DNA from: Bin80 sp026709335
Lineage (GTDB): Bacteria; Bacteroidota; Rhodothermia; Rhodothermales; Bin80
DNA: 64,000 nt
Assembly: GCA_965200825.1 (NCBI GenBank)
Contig: OZ241385.1
Location: 1,488,001-1,552,000 of the forward strand
Direction of reading: 5' to 3'
Shown: positions 1-9,735 of the stretch, piece by piece
Layout: every line of letters starts with the position of its first letter
Numbering within the stretch: the stretch's first letter is position 1
Program-made: the position numbers and the translations under genes
The notes under the pieces: generated by a model
What the model was told of the DNA's origin: nothing
The model's input: the letters and a program-made list of their open reading frames with translations, nothing else
Databases searched by the model: none

Positions 1-216
1 AAGCAAAAATTGAACCGTTTGTTGGCCATTGATCGTGAGCGCTCCTTGCTTGAGATCTCCATAAGGACTGGGCTCTAATTCTCCAATCGTTAATTCCGCC
101 TCTTGCAGATCAGGTATGCGAAATCGTAAATTTGCCAGAAGCTGCTCCTGATCTATTTCCTGCGCAGTAACAGAAAATGCAACAAGAAAATTCATCAGTA
201 GTAGAGTCCAACGCAT
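1..216 (-). CDS. N-terminal part of an exported protein (cut by window edge)
   Basis: An open frame starts at an ATG at 216 and runs leftward off the window without a stop (72 codons seen). The first ~18 residues are a signal peptide (hydrophobic LLLMNFLVAF core, cleavage after TAQ likely). The mature start has an alternating pattern with a 'TIGELEPSPYGDLKQG' stretch that resembles the N-terminal extension of some secreted thioredoxin-fold (DsbA/DsbC-like) proteins, but no CxxC is in view. It diverges from the dienelactone hydrolase gene with 61 bp between starts, so both promoters must lie in 217-277. Being coding is well supported; the function is only a guess. Confidence 0.6.
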   Translation of the reverse strand, partial: MRWTLLLMNFLVAFSVTAQEIDQEQLLANLRFRIPDLQEAELTIGELEPSPYGDLKQGALTINGQQTVQFLL

Positions 217-277
217 GGAAAGCCTGTATATTTGACAGGAAAACAACCTTGACCATTAAATGTTGCTTCATTAAAGC

Positions 278-1174
278 ATGAAAGAGATTATCAAAGAAAA
301 CCTCCCGCGTGAAGTCTTTGACTTGTTTGACAGCTATGTTCACAGTCTGATCTCACGAAGACAGTTTTTGGATCAAGCCTCCAAATATGCTGTCGGTACG
401 ATGACAGCGTCTGCAATGCTTGATTTTCTCTCCCCAAAATACACATCTGCCCAACAGATCCGCAGAGGAGATTCTCGACTTTCTGAGGAATATATCACCT
501 ATGATAGCCCTGACGGAGCCGGCACAATGCGTGCTCTGCTCTGCATTCCAAAGGATGTTTCTGGAGCATTACCTGGTGTTGTTGTAGTTCATGAGAATCG
601 TGGATTGAATCCACATATAGAAGATGTCTGTAGGCGCGCCTCTTTGGCCGGATTCATCAGCCTCGCACCGGATGCACTAACTCCTTTTGGTGGATATCCC
701 GGTACGGATGATGAGGGTCGTGAATTACAGCGGCAACGTGACCGCAATGAGATGCTGGAAGATTTCATTGCCGGATACGAATATCTCCGCACACATGATC
801 AATGCACGGGTCGCGTAGGCGTTGTAGGGTTTTGTTTTGGTGGGTGGATTTCCAATATGATGGCCACACGTCTTCCCGGCCTCGGCGCAGCCGTTCCATT
901 TTATGGTGGACAACCCGACATAGAACTCGTACCTCAAATCCGGTCTCCACTCCTGTTCCATTTTGCTGAAAACGATCGACGCGTTAATACCGGCTGGCCG
1001 GCATACGAAGCTGCGTTAAAAGAGCATGGCAAAGAATACACCGCCTATATCTATGAAGGACTACAGCATGGATTTCACAATGATACGACGCCTCGCTTTG
1101 ATGCAGAGGGAGCCAAGCTTGCCTGGAAACGAACCGTGGCATTCTTTAACAAGCATCTTCAAAATCAAGGGTAA
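278..1174 (+). CDS. Dienelactone hydrolase family protein, Tat-type export signal
   Basis: 298-residue alpha/beta hydrolase of the dienelactone hydrolase family. A twin-arginine motif (SRRQFL, Arg27-Arg28) is followed by a moderately hydrophobic stretch to about residue 58, as in other members of this family that carry an N-terminal Tat signal. The catalytic triad can be placed: nucleophile Cys186 in GFCFGG, Asp233 in the HFAENDRR segment, and His264 in LQHGFHND. Cys rather than Ser as nucleophile is the family hallmark. The likely reaction is hydrolysis of a carboxylic ester or lactone outside the cytoplasm; the substrate cannot be read from sequence. The gene stands alone, divergent from the exported protein at 1-216. 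Confidence 0.88.
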   Translation: MKEIIKENLPREVFDLFDSYVHSLISRRQFLDQASKYAVGTMTASAMLDFLSPKYTSAQQIRRGDSRLSEEYITYDSPDGAGTMRALLCIPKDVSGALPGVVVVHENRGLNPHIEDVCRRASLAGFISLAPDALTPFGGYPGTDDEGRELQRQRDRNEMLEDFIAGYEYLRTHDQCTGRVGVVGFCFGGWISNMMATRLPGLGAAVPFYGGQPDIELVPQIRSPLLFHFAENDRRVNTGWPAYEAALKEHGKEYTAYIYEGLQHGFHNDTTPRFDAEGAKLAWKRTVAFFNKHLQNQG

Positions 1175-1388
1175 CTTTCTCACAGCATCTCTGTATCTCC
1201 TCCCTCCGATAAATAACCTTATGCTGCCTGCTAATTCCCCGGCGCCCAAATCGAAAGAGATTGTATAAGAAGTTGTCCAGTCTCCGAGGCGAATATTCGG
1301 CGTGTGTGCCAATGAACCCGGATTGATAATATCACATCTTCGGAGATAAAAAGTTGATTCATCATTGCACCTCAATATCAAAGGAGCA

Positions 1389-2789
1389 TCAAGTTGGCAG
1401 ATCAAACTGGGTCAGAACATCATGGACCAACGTTTCTGCCTCGGAACCGGTTGGAGCTTCAGCGTAAATCCGAAGCACAGGCTCTGTGCCCGAAGGACGG
1501 ATCAACAGCCATGCATCTTCCATCAAATGCTTGAATCCGTCAAGCAAGTCCATTGAATTTACCTTACGCCCTCCAATTTGCCGCAGACCGCCCATTCGAC
1601 GCAAGTCTGCAATAATTTCCGGCTGTTTCTGTGTATGTACATCTGAGCGATAATAGGCATGTGGCCCGAATTCATCAAACAACTCCTGAACCAATGCGGT
1701 GAGAGGCTTCTGTCGTTCCGCCAACATGTTCAATAACACAAGAGCCACGTATATCCCGTCACGCTCCGGAATGTGCCCTGCAACTGCAATGCCACCGGAT
1801 TCTTCACCACCGACTAAAACATCCGTCTCTAAAAAGCGGGGAGCTACATGTTTGAATCCGATCGGATAGGTTTCCACCGGTATCCCCCAAGCCGCCCCCA
1901 TTTTTGTCAGAATTGCAGAAGTTGCAAACGTCCGTACAATTGCTCCCTTCAAACTGTGATACTTATGTAAGTGTGCAGCCAAAAGTGCCATTACCAAATG
2001 GGACGTGACAATATCTCCACGCTCATCTACAACACCAATTCGATCTGCATCTCCATCATGTGCAATGCCAACTGTCGCACCTTGCCGTACAACGCTCTCC
2101 ATCAGTTCTCCCAGATTTTTCTCAATCGGCTCCGGTGCTATACCACCAAACCCCGGATTGATTTCACTACGAATTTCTGTAACACATTTACTGCTAAGAA
2201 GTCTGGAAAGAATCCCCTGCCCTGCCCCGTACATCGGATCATGGACAAGTCTTACATCTATTGAGCCCAAATCAAATAAACTGCGCAAATATTCTGTATA
2301 CTCGGCCGTGATATTCCTCTCTTCTACTAACTCACGGCCGTGCCTTCGCGAACTCGGTGCATAAGGCTCCATCAACTTTTCCACTGCACCGGTCATCATA
2401 TCCGTAGCCGGACCACCAAAATGTGTTTTGATCTTGTATCCACTATACTCCGGAGGATTGTGGCTCGCAGTAATGACAACGCCTGCGCTGATCCCTTGAC
2501 GAGTTGCCGCCCAACTGATTGCAGGAGTAGGTGTGGGGCCGGAAGCGAGGATGACCGTTGCACCTTCATTTGCGAATTCCTGTGCGACATGCTCTGCAAA
2601 TAAACGCCCCATGAATCGTGTGTCGTGGCCAACAACGACACGGGGGGCAGGGTTTGACAGCTTGAGCCATTTAACGGTTGCTCGAGCCATTCGGCTAAGG
2701 TTTGCAAACGTAAACTCCCGTCCAATTACAGCCCGCCAGCCATCTGTGCCAAAACGTAACGAGTCAGCCATTCTCAAATAACTCGTCAT
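1389..2789 (-). CDS. Phosphoglucomutase/phosphomannomutase family protein
   Basis: 466-residue alpha-D-phosphohexomutase. Visible signatures: phosphoserine loop TASHNPP (Ser109), metal loop DGDADR (Asp245, 247, 249), sugar-binding loop GGEESGG and the C-terminal phosphate loop RPSGTEPVLRIYAE. It interconverts hexose 1- and 6-phosphates (mannose, glucose or glucosamine); which one is not resolved by these motifs. The start ATG overlaps the stop of the preceding pgm gene as ATGA, so translation is probably coupled. A phosphomannomutase would supply mannose-1-phosphate for the GDP-mannose enzymes at 24.5-27.4 kb, but that link is inference. Confidence 0.9.
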   Translation of the reverse strand: MTSYLRMADSLRFGTDGWRAVIGREFTFANLSRMARATVKWLKLSNPAPRVVVGHDTRFMGRLFAEHVAQEFANEGATVILASGPTPTPAISWAATRQGISAGVVITASHNPPEYSGYKIKTHFGGPATDMMTGAVEKLMEPYAPSSRRHGRELVEERNITAEYTEYLRSLFDLGSIDVRLVHDPMYGAGQGILSRLLSSKCVTEIRSEINPGFGGIAPEPIEKNLGELMESVVRQGATVGIAHDGDADRIGVVDERGDIVTSHLVMALLAAHLHKYHSLKGAIVRTFATSAILTKMGAAWGIPVETYPIGFKHVAPRFLETDVLVGGEESGGIAVAGHIPERDGIYVALVLLNMLAERQKPLTALVQELFDEFGPHAYYRSDVHTQKQPEIIADLRRMGGLRQIGGRKVNSMDLLDGFKHLMEDAWLLIRPSGTEPVLRIYAEAPTGSEAETLVHDVLTQFDLPT

Positions 2790-4381
2790 ATTGAGAGAGC
2801 CTCCTTTACAATAGATTGTGCTTCCTCCAGGATCTGATGTAAATGCTCTTCGCTCACAAAACTCTCTGCATAAATCTTATACAAATTCTCTGTTCCAGAT
2901 GGCCTAGCCGCAAACCAGCCATTCTTCGTTGTCACTTTGAGGCCACCAATTGGCTCATGATTTCCCCGTGCTTTCGTGAGTTTCGCTGTGATCCGATCTC
3001 CTGCCAGCTCCTTGGCTTTCACATTACCTACTGATAACTCTGCCAAGATTTCCCTCTGATCCGATGTAGCCGGAGAGTCAATTCGTTTATAGTACATTTC
3101 GCCATGTCTATTGATCAAATCTTCATAGATCTCTCCTGGATCAAGTTCGGTGACGGCAAGCATTTCCGCAGCCAGCAGCCCCATAATGATTCCATCTTTA
3201 TCCGTAGTCCATACTGTACCGTCCCTGCGGAGAAATGATGCGCCCGCACTCTCTTCGCTGGCAAACCCACAGGTTTCATCGTACAACCCATCCACAAACC
3301 ATTTGAACCCGACTGGCATTTCAAGAACCTTGCGACGCCGCCTTTTTGCAACTCGGTCAATCATAGAGCTTGTTACAATTGTCTTTTCAAAGTGAGCATC
3401 TGCTGGCCACTCAGGACGATTGGTGAGTAAATACTCGCTGGCCGCTGCCAGATAATGATTTGGATTCAATAACCCACTGCTCTTGGTGACGATTCCATGC
3501 CGATCCACATCCGGATCATTGCCGAAAGCAATATCAAAAAATTCCAGCATGCCTATCAAATTCTGCATTGCATACCATGAAGAACAATCCATTCGGACCT
3601 TATCATCATGATCCAGTGGCATAAACTCAAATGCAGGATCGATTTTATCGTTGAACATGCTAATCTCCACATTATAATGTTCAGCAATCCTGCCCCAGTA
3701 ATGCACAGCTGCACCTCCCATTGGATCCACTCCAATTGCCAGATTCGCAACACGAATTGCCTCCATATCAATCACAGAAGATAAATCTTCGATATATGGC
3801 GTCATCAAATCCTTTACAGAGGTTCTCGAGGCATTCAGTGCCTTTTTGTAAGGAATTCGCTTAACTCCTTTTAATCCAGACGCCATCAATTCACGAGCCC
3901 GCTCCTGAATTCTCCCTGTACAATACCCATCCGCTGGCCCACCATGTGAGGGATTATATTTCAGTCCGCCATCCTCTGGGGGATTATGCGAAGGTGTCAA
4001 AATTACTGCATCAATCTCATTGATCTCATGAGCAAAGTTCCATTTCAGCAGTGCATGAGATACCACCGGGGTGGGTGCATAGCCTTCCGCTAGAATCACA
4101 TCAACACCGTTACCGGCAAAAACCTCCAGTACAGTCCTAGAAGCCGGCTCAGACAAGGCATGCGTGTCCTTTCCTATGATGACTGGCCCCTTTGCCATAC
4201 GAATCTCGCAGATCGCCTGACTGATTGCCAGAATATGTGCTTCATTAAAGGTACCATTCAGTGAGGATCCCCGATGACCGGAGGTTCCAAAGGTGACCTC
4301 CCCTTCCGGAGATTCAGTGTAATAGGCACTTACCAAACCGGGGATATCTCCGGCAGTGATTAGTGTATCTTCAGATTTCAT
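2786..4381 (-). CDS. pgm: Phosphoglucomutase (alpha-D-glucose phosphate-specific)
   Basis: 531-residue phosphoglucomutase, interconverting glucose 1- and 6-phosphate. It has the FGTSGHRG N-terminal signature (residues ~31-38), catalytic phosphoserine in TPSHNPPEDGG (Ser131), metal loop DPDVDRHG, SEESAGASF sugar loop and C-terminal RPSGTENLYKIYAES. Length and motif spacing match the Pgm type found with glycogen and sugar-nucleotide metabolism and differ from the shorter downstream paralogue. Its first 11 bp overlap the end of recN and its stop overlaps the start of the next mutase, so recN-pgm-PMM read as one leftward unit. Confidence 0.93.
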   Translation of the reverse strand: MKSEDTLITAGDIPGLVSAYYTESPEGEVTFGTSGHRGSSLNGTFNEAHILAISQAICEIRMAKGPVIIGKDTHALSEPASRTVLEVFAGNGVDVILAEGYAPTPVVSHALLKWNFAHEINEIDAVILTPSHNPPEDGGLKYNPSHGGPADGYCTGRIQERARELMASGLKGVKRIPYKKALNASRTSVKDLMTPYIEDLSSVIDMEAIRVANLAIGVDPMGGAAVHYWGRIAEHYNVEISMFNDKIDPAFEFMPLDHDDKVRMDCSSWYAMQNLIGMLEFFDIAFGNDPDVDRHGIVTKSSGLLNPNHYLAAASEYLLTNRPEWPADAHFEKTIVTSSMIDRVAKRRRRKVLEMPVGFKWFVDGLYDETCGFASEESAGASFLRRDGTVWTTDKDGIIMGLLAAEMLAVTELDPGEIYEDLINRHGEMYYKRIDSPATSDQREILAELSVGNVKAKELAGDRITAKLTKARGNHEPIGGLKVTTKNGWFAARPSGTENLYKIYAESFVSEEHLHQILEEAQSIVKEALSI

Positions 4382-6089
4382 GGCTGATATTCATTAGCTC
4401 CCGGGCACTCTGTCGGGCGGCATCTGTGACCTCTTTACCCGTGATAAGCATTGCAATTTGCTCCAACGATTCTTCATTCTGGAGCTGTCTGATTCGTGTT
4501 GTAGTTCTCGCATCAGAGATGCGTTTTTCAACTATGTGATGTGTGTGAGCCAATGCAGCAATTTGAGGCAGATGAGTAATAGCAATAATTTGATGACAGC
4601 GGGCTAAATCCTCCATGCTCCTCCCCACTTTGCGTGCAATGGCTCCACTGATTCCAACATCAATTTCATCAAATACCAAGATGGGAAGCTGGGCACTCTT
4701 TGCCAGAACACGCTTTATTGCTAACATAATACGACTAATCTCTCCCCCAGAAGCTATCCGCGCTAAAGGGCGGGGAATTTCTCCTGTATTCGTTGTAATC
4801 AGAAACTCAACTACATCCATCCCATGACGATAAGCTTTATATCTTCTTTTCTGATTTCCTGGATCTTGTGGTGTAATCCAGCCGGCAGGATCTTCCTGCT
4901 TCTGCATCTGAACACGAAGCTGCCCTGATGCCATTCCAAGACTGGTAAACTCTGCTGTAACAGAATACTCAACCTTCCGAGCTACTTCGTATCGTTTGCC
5001 TGACAACTTGATTGCAGCGTGAGAAAGTACCTTCTTAGTCTGTACAAGCTCCTGCTCAAGTTTTTCAAGAGCGGCATCATAATTGACTAAATCATCATAC
5101 TCCGCTGCAATCTGCTCACGATACTCAAGTACCGCAGCCAAGCTGCCACCATACTTTCTTTTTAGAGTATCCAAGTCCCCCAGTCGATTACGTATTTCTT
5201 CCAGCCGGGAAGGATTAAACTCAATAGACATATTGTATTCCTGCAGGAATGAAGCATTTTCTTTCACCAAGATATATGCTTGGTTGATCTCCTGACTGGA
5301 TGCTTCCAGTATCTGATCAATACTTGCAAGAGTCTGGAGCTCATTTAATGCGGTCACCAATTGATCTGTGACAGAATGATCGCGAGCATAGAGGATGGAA
5401 TGAAGAGATGCTGTGGCATTATAGAGGTGCTCTGCATGTTCAAGTCGACGCATTTCTCCCTGGAGTTTCTCTTCTTCTCCTTCCTGTGGAGCAATGGTAT
5501 CAATCTCTGTAATTTCATAAGTCAGCCGCTCCCGAGATGCCTCCAAGTTATTCTGACGTGCCTTAAGCGCCTCGTGCCTATCTATTAGGTTCTCTACTTG
5601 CTCATATACTTCCAAGTAGGTTGAACGCAAACTTGCAAGCCCGCCAAAATCGTCTATCAACTGCAGATGAGTCTGCACCCTGAGCAGGGACTGGTGTTCA
5701 TGTTGACCATGCAGATCAATCAACTGTGCTGCAACATCTCGCATCACAGGGAGCGTTGCAGGTGAATCATTAATGAATCCTCGACTATGGGTTTTAGCTA
5801 CTTCCCGCCTCATGATCAATACAGGCTCAACCGGAATTTCATGTTCCTGAAGAAGCTGTTGTAACTCTGGTAACGCCGCGTGATCAAAGACTCCTTCCAC
5901 AATTGCTTTTCTCGCACCCGAACGAATCGTATCCGATGAAGCACGTTCACCCAAAATCAACTTAAGTGCACCAATCATGATGGACTTCCCCGCACCAGTC
6001 TCTCCTGTCAGAACGTTGAGACCAGGCCCAAATTCGACCTCAAGCTCATCAATGATGGCGTAATCCCGAATGTAGAGGGAACGCAACAT
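4371..6089 (-). CDS. recN: DNA repair protein RecN
   Basis: SMC-like ATPase acting in double-strand-break repair. The N-terminal half has the Walker A GETGAGKS; a long coiled-coil middle follows, and the C-terminal half has the ABC signature-like segment RIASGGEISRIMLA and Walker B PILVFDEIDVGISG. I chose the ATG at 6089 (572 aa, MLRSLYIRDYAI..., the normal RecN beginning); a GTG at 6119 would extend it into the end of secA and adds ten residues without family resemblance. It begins 11 bp after the secA stop and ends overlapping pgm by 11 bp. Confidence 0.94.
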   Translation of the reverse strand: MLRSLYIRDYAIIDELEVEFGPGLNVLTGETGAGKSIMIGALKLILGERASSDTIRSGARKAIVEGVFDHAALPELQQLLQEHEIPVEPVLIMRREVAKTHSRGFINDSPATLPVMRDVAAQLIDLHGQHEHQSLLRVQTHLQLIDDFGGLASLRSTYLEVYEQVENLIDRHEALKARQNNLEASRERLTYEITEIDTIAPQEGEEEKLQGEMRRLEHAEHLYNATASLHSILYARDHSVTDQLVTALNELQTLASIDQILEASSQEINQAYILVKENASFLQEYNMSIEFNPSRLEEIRNRLGDLDTLKRKYGGSLAAVLEYREQIAAEYDDLVNYDAALEKLEQELVQTKKVLSHAAIKLSGKRYEVARKVEYSVTAEFTSLGMASGQLRVQMQKQEDPAGWITPQDPGNQKRRYKAYRHGMDVVEFLITTNTGEIPRPLARIASGGEISRIMLAIKRVLAKSAQLPILVFDEIDVGISGAIARKVGRSMEDLARCHQIIAITHLPQIAALAHTHHIVEKRISDARTTTRIRQLQNEESLEQIAMLITGKEVTDAARQSARELMNISHEI

Positions 6090-6100
6090 CAGATTTATAC

Positions 6101-9100
6101 CTATATGCGTCCGCAGCACTGCTTATGTTTCTTCCCACTCCCGCATGGGCAGGGTGCATTTCTACCAACATGCTGTCCGGCCAGAACAGGTTGCCGTTTT
6201 GCACTTGGGTCACGGCTCGCACCATTTGAATTGGTTGCTGCGATTCCAAATGAAGCAGGAGGAGATTGTTGCCTCGCCTGAGCGCGTTTGTGATCCAACC
6301 GACTGGTCTGCCTTGCATTACCTCCACGCTTTTCCACCACAGGCCCTGCCCGGAACAGAAAAGTCACCACATTTTCCCCAATCTGCTCAATCACTTCTGC
6401 GAACAGACGAAACGCCTCCATTTTATACTCTATAAGCGGATCTCTCTGGCCATATGCCCGAAGACCAATCCCCTCCTTCACTTCATCGAGTGAGCGTAAG
6501 TGCTCGGTCCAGTGCTCATCAATCAACGAAAGCATCGCCGTTCGCTCGAGACTATCATTGATCTCCTGCCCTTCTGATTCTACAACATCCTCAATCCGAA
6601 CAATCGTTCGGAGCCTGCGATGGCCATCCGAAAAATCAACAAACGCACGTTCGGGCTTATTCTCTGCATTGCTTTCCTGAACCTTCTTCATACTCTCAAA
6701 AAACGGAGCCGCGAGTGCGCTGCGCTTGGCCTCGTAATACTCAACTGCTTTATTGTATGCATCCTCAGTCACACCATCATCACCAAGATCAAAGAATCTT
6801 TTACGATCAATGTCATAGTCAAACGATAATAGCCGGCGGAACTCATCACGCAATTCCTCCATTTCTCCTTCACCGTGATAGCGCTTTACAAGCCGTTCAA
6901 TCAGTTTGAAAAGCATATCCAGAATCTCCCCTCGAAATCGCTCTCCCTTGAGTGCATGCATCCGGCGATCATAAATCACTTCACGCTGAGAATTCAACAC
7001 ATCATCATATTCAAGCTGCCGTTTTCGAATGGCAAAATTGTTCTGTTCTACCTTTTTTTGCGCCCGCTCAATGCTCTTGGTAACCCATGGATGTGTGATC
7101 ACAGCCCCGGGCTCGAGCTTAAGTCGATCCATAACTCCCGCTACCCGATCAGGTCCAAAGAGTCGCATCAAATCATCTTCGAGCGATACATAAAACTGGC
7201 TTTCTCCAGGATCGCCCTGGCGTCCGGATCGCCCTCTGAGCTGAAGGTCAATGCGGCGACTCTCATGACGTTCAGTACCAATAATGGCAAGACCTCCAAG
7301 TTTTACAATTCCGTCTCCGAGTTTAATGTCTGTACCACGGCCGGCCATGTTAGTGGCAATCGTCACTGCACCACGCTTTCCTGCCTCTGCTACGATCAGA
7401 GATTCCTGCTTAGCACGATCCCGCTTCGCATTGAGTACGTTATGCTGTATCCGGGCACGTTTGAGCATCCGACTCAAGGTTTCGGAAACTTCAACCGAGG
7501 TAGTTCCCACGAGAACGGGCTGTCCCTTGTCGTGGTACTCTTCAATTTTCTCAATTACCGCACCGTATTTTTCGCGTTTTGATCTGAAAACGAGATCATC
7601 GAGATCGTCTCGATCTATAGGTTTATTGGTCGGGACGACTACAACATCCATTTTGTAAATCTTATGAAACTCTTCGGCCTCCGTTTCGGCAGTTCCAGTC
7701 ATACCAGCCAGTTTACTATACATCCGGAAGTAGTTCTGTAGCGTAATTGTGGCGTAGGTCTGAGTGGCCGCCTGAACTTTTACGCCTTCTTTCGCCTCAA
7801 TGGCCTGATGCAATCCATCCGAATATCGACGTCCAGAAAGTACACGTCCTGTATGGGTATCCACGATTTGCACTTTCCCATCCTGGACGATATATTCCGT
7901 ATCACGTTCGTACAGAGTATACGCTTTCAAAAGCTGTTCAATTGCGTGCAATCTCTCCGCTCGATCTGAATATGTGGAATACAATTTACGCGTCTCCTCA
8001 TCAAGCTTATTTTTTAGAACCCGCAAATCATTCTGCAGCTTATGCTCTCGTTTCTCATCGGAAAGATCTTCACGGTCGCGAATGGATTCATAGAGTTTCT
8101 CTTTCTGAGCTTCGTATTCTCGCTTCAAGCGCGCAGTCTCCTCCCCTACATCTGGGAGAATAAACAAATTCACATCTTCACCTGCAGCCCGAGCAATGAA
8201 TTCGCGCCCCTGATCGGTAGGTTCAAGTGCGTGTTGCTTTTCGTCAAGGGCGTAATGCATTGCATCATCTACAATCGGCATTCTCTTGGCATTATCCTGC
8301 AGATAGAAATATTCTGTTTTTCGCCTGAGTTGCTCAACCCCGGGTTCCTGCAAGATCTTCATCAATCGTTTATTGCGAGGAAATCCCCGTGCTGCCCGGA
8401 GCAAACTCAGACCTGCCTCTGACTCAAGCTCTTTCGCTTCTTTCTCTTCTCCACGTTCTAGAGCAAGATCTCGTTCCTTTAATTTTTTTTCTGCCTCAGA
8501 TACAAATCCCGCGACCAGTCGCTTCTGCGCATGTACCAGTCGATCTACAGCCGGTTTGAGTTCATCAAACCTACTCTTGCTCGACTGCGGGACCGGGCCA
8601 CTAATGATCAACGGGGTTCGGGCTTCATCCACCAATACAGAATCCACCTCATCTACAATTGCAAAGTGATGTCCTCGCTGGACGAGCTGATTTGAGTCAA
8701 TGACAAAAGAGTTATCTCGCAGATAATCAAATCCGAATTCATTATTTGTGCCGTAGGTAATATCTGCCCGATAGGCAGAGCGTCTCTCTTGGGAGTGTGC
8801 ATCATATTCGTCAATCACATCTACCGTTAACCCCAGAAACTCGAAAATAGGGCCCATCCACTCTGAGTCACGCTGTGCGAGATAAGGGTTCACTGTGATC
8901 AAATGTACTCCACGGCCAAGAAGTGCATTCAAATATACCGGCGCTACCGCAACCAAGGTTTTGCCCTCTCCTGTCTTCATCTCCGCAATATTACCATTAT
9001 GGAGAACCACTCCACCAATTAACTGCACATCATAGGGAATCATTTCCCATTTGATGATGGTGCCACCCGCTTCCCATTCATTAGGCCATATGGCCCAGGA

Positions 9101-9574
9101 ACCCTGAATATCAGGATATGCGCGACGACGACGGATCTCGTGATCGTGCTCAGTGGCACGCACCTTAAGGGAGCCTCTTTCCGTCAGGCGGCGACAGACT
9201 TCCTTGATCAATGCAAAAGCATCGGGTAGAATCTCATTCAATGTATCTTCTGCAACATCCAGCCACTCATCTTCTAATTCATCAAGCTCCTCGAAATAAT
9301 CCTGTCGATCCTCCAGTGTGAGCGCATCTTTCCTCTCTTCATCGGAATATCCCGTACGCAGGATCGTCTGGATTTCCTGTTTTCTTTCTTCTATTTCTGC
9401 GACGGCGTCCTGGATCTGCGCTCGAAACTTTTCTGTGCGGTCACGCAGTTCATCATCTGACAAAGCCTTTACTGCAGAAATAGCTTCGTGGATCTGAGTC
9501 ACCACGGGTTCATACTTGCGACGAATCTCCCGCTGATTCTTATCACCGAATAGCTGGTTGACGAAATTCAACAT
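6101..9574 (-). CDS. secA: Preprotein translocase ATPase SecA
   Basis: 1157-residue motor of the Sec export pathway. Visible: Walker A KTGEGKT, DEVDSVLVDEARTP (DEAD-box equivalent), the second helicase half with TNMAGRGTDIKLG and RGRSGRQGDPGES, and the C-terminal SEC-C zinc motif NAPCPCGSGKKHKQCCG. It is ~250 residues longer than E. coli SecA; a charged insertion lies around residues 340-480 in the first nucleotide-binding/preprotein region, a feature known for Bacteroidota-type SecA. It is first in a secA-recN-pgm-PMM run and its promoter should lie in the 161-bp gap shared with porQ. Confidence 0.97.
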   Translation of the reverse strand: MLNFVNQLFGDKNQREIRRKYEPVVTQIHEAISAVKALSDDELRDRTEKFRAQIQDAVAEIEERKQEIQTILRTGYSDEERKDALTLEDRQDYFEELDELEDEWLDVAEDTLNEILPDAFALIKEVCRRLTERGSLKVRATEHDHEIRRRRAYPDIQGSWAIWPNEWEAGGTIIKWEMIPYDVQLIGGVVLHNGNIAEMKTGEGKTLVAVAPVYLNALLGRGVHLITVNPYLAQRDSEWMGPIFEFLGLTVDVIDEYDAHSQERRSAYRADITYGTNNEFGFDYLRDNSFVIDSNQLVQRGHHFAIVDEVDSVLVDEARTPLIISGPVPQSSKSRFDELKPAVDRLVHAQKRLVAGFVSEAEKKLKERDLALERGEEKEAKELESEAGLSLLRAARGFPRNKRLMKILQEPGVEQLRRKTEYFYLQDNAKRMPIVDDAMHYALDEKQHALEPTDQGREFIARAAGEDVNLFILPDVGEETARLKREYEAQKEKLYESIRDREDLSDEKREHKLQNDLRVLKNKLDEETRKLYSTYSDRAERLHAIEQLLKAYTLYERDTEYIVQDGKVQIVDTHTGRVLSGRRYSDGLHQAIEAKEGVKVQAATQTYATITLQNYFRMYSKLAGMTGTAETEAEEFHKIYKMDVVVVPTNKPIDRDDLDDLVFRSKREKYGAVIEKIEEYHDKGQPVLVGTTSVEVSETLSRMLKRARIQHNVLNAKRDRAKQESLIVAEAGKRGAVTIATNMAGRGTDIKLGDGIVKLGGLAIIGTERHESRRIDLQLRGRSGRQGDPGESQFYVSLEDDLMRLFGPDRVAGVMDRLKLEPGAVITHPWVTKSIERAQKKVEQNNFAIRKRQLEYDDVLNSQREVIYDRRMHALKGERFRGEILDMLFKLIERLVKRYHGEGEMEELRDEFRRLLSFDYDIDRKRFFDLGDDGVTEDAYNKAVEYYEAKRSALAAPFFESMKKVQESNAENKPERAFVDFSDGHRRLRTIVRIEDVVESEGQEINDSLERTAMLSLIDEHWTEHLRSLDEVKEGIGLRAYGQRDPLIEYKMEAFRLFAEVIEQIGENVVTFLFRAGPVVEKRGGNARQTSRLDHKRAQARQQSPPASFGIAATNSNGASRDPSAKRQPVLAGQHVGRNAPCPCGSGKKHKQCCGRI

Positions 9575-9735
9575 GTTGCTAAAGGATTATCAATACTCGC
9601 TTGGAATGTTCTTAATACCTGATTGGAGAAAATTTGACCAGTTTGGTGTGATGGAGTAAACTCGGAACGTTTGAAACGATTTAGCGTGAATTCGTTCAAC
9701 TTCCCTGGGATACACCGTGTTCTTCGTGTTTTTCA

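Noticed and set aside
1061..1405. 114-codon minus-strand open frame across the end of the dienelactone hydrolase gene
   Set aside because: Most of it is antisense to the supported hydrolase gene and it has no recognisable domain; the 214-bp gap alone does not justify a gene.
6875..7582. 235-codon plus-strand frame inside secA
   Set aside because: Antisense shadow of a highly conserved gene; composition follows secA codon periodicity and no domain is visible.
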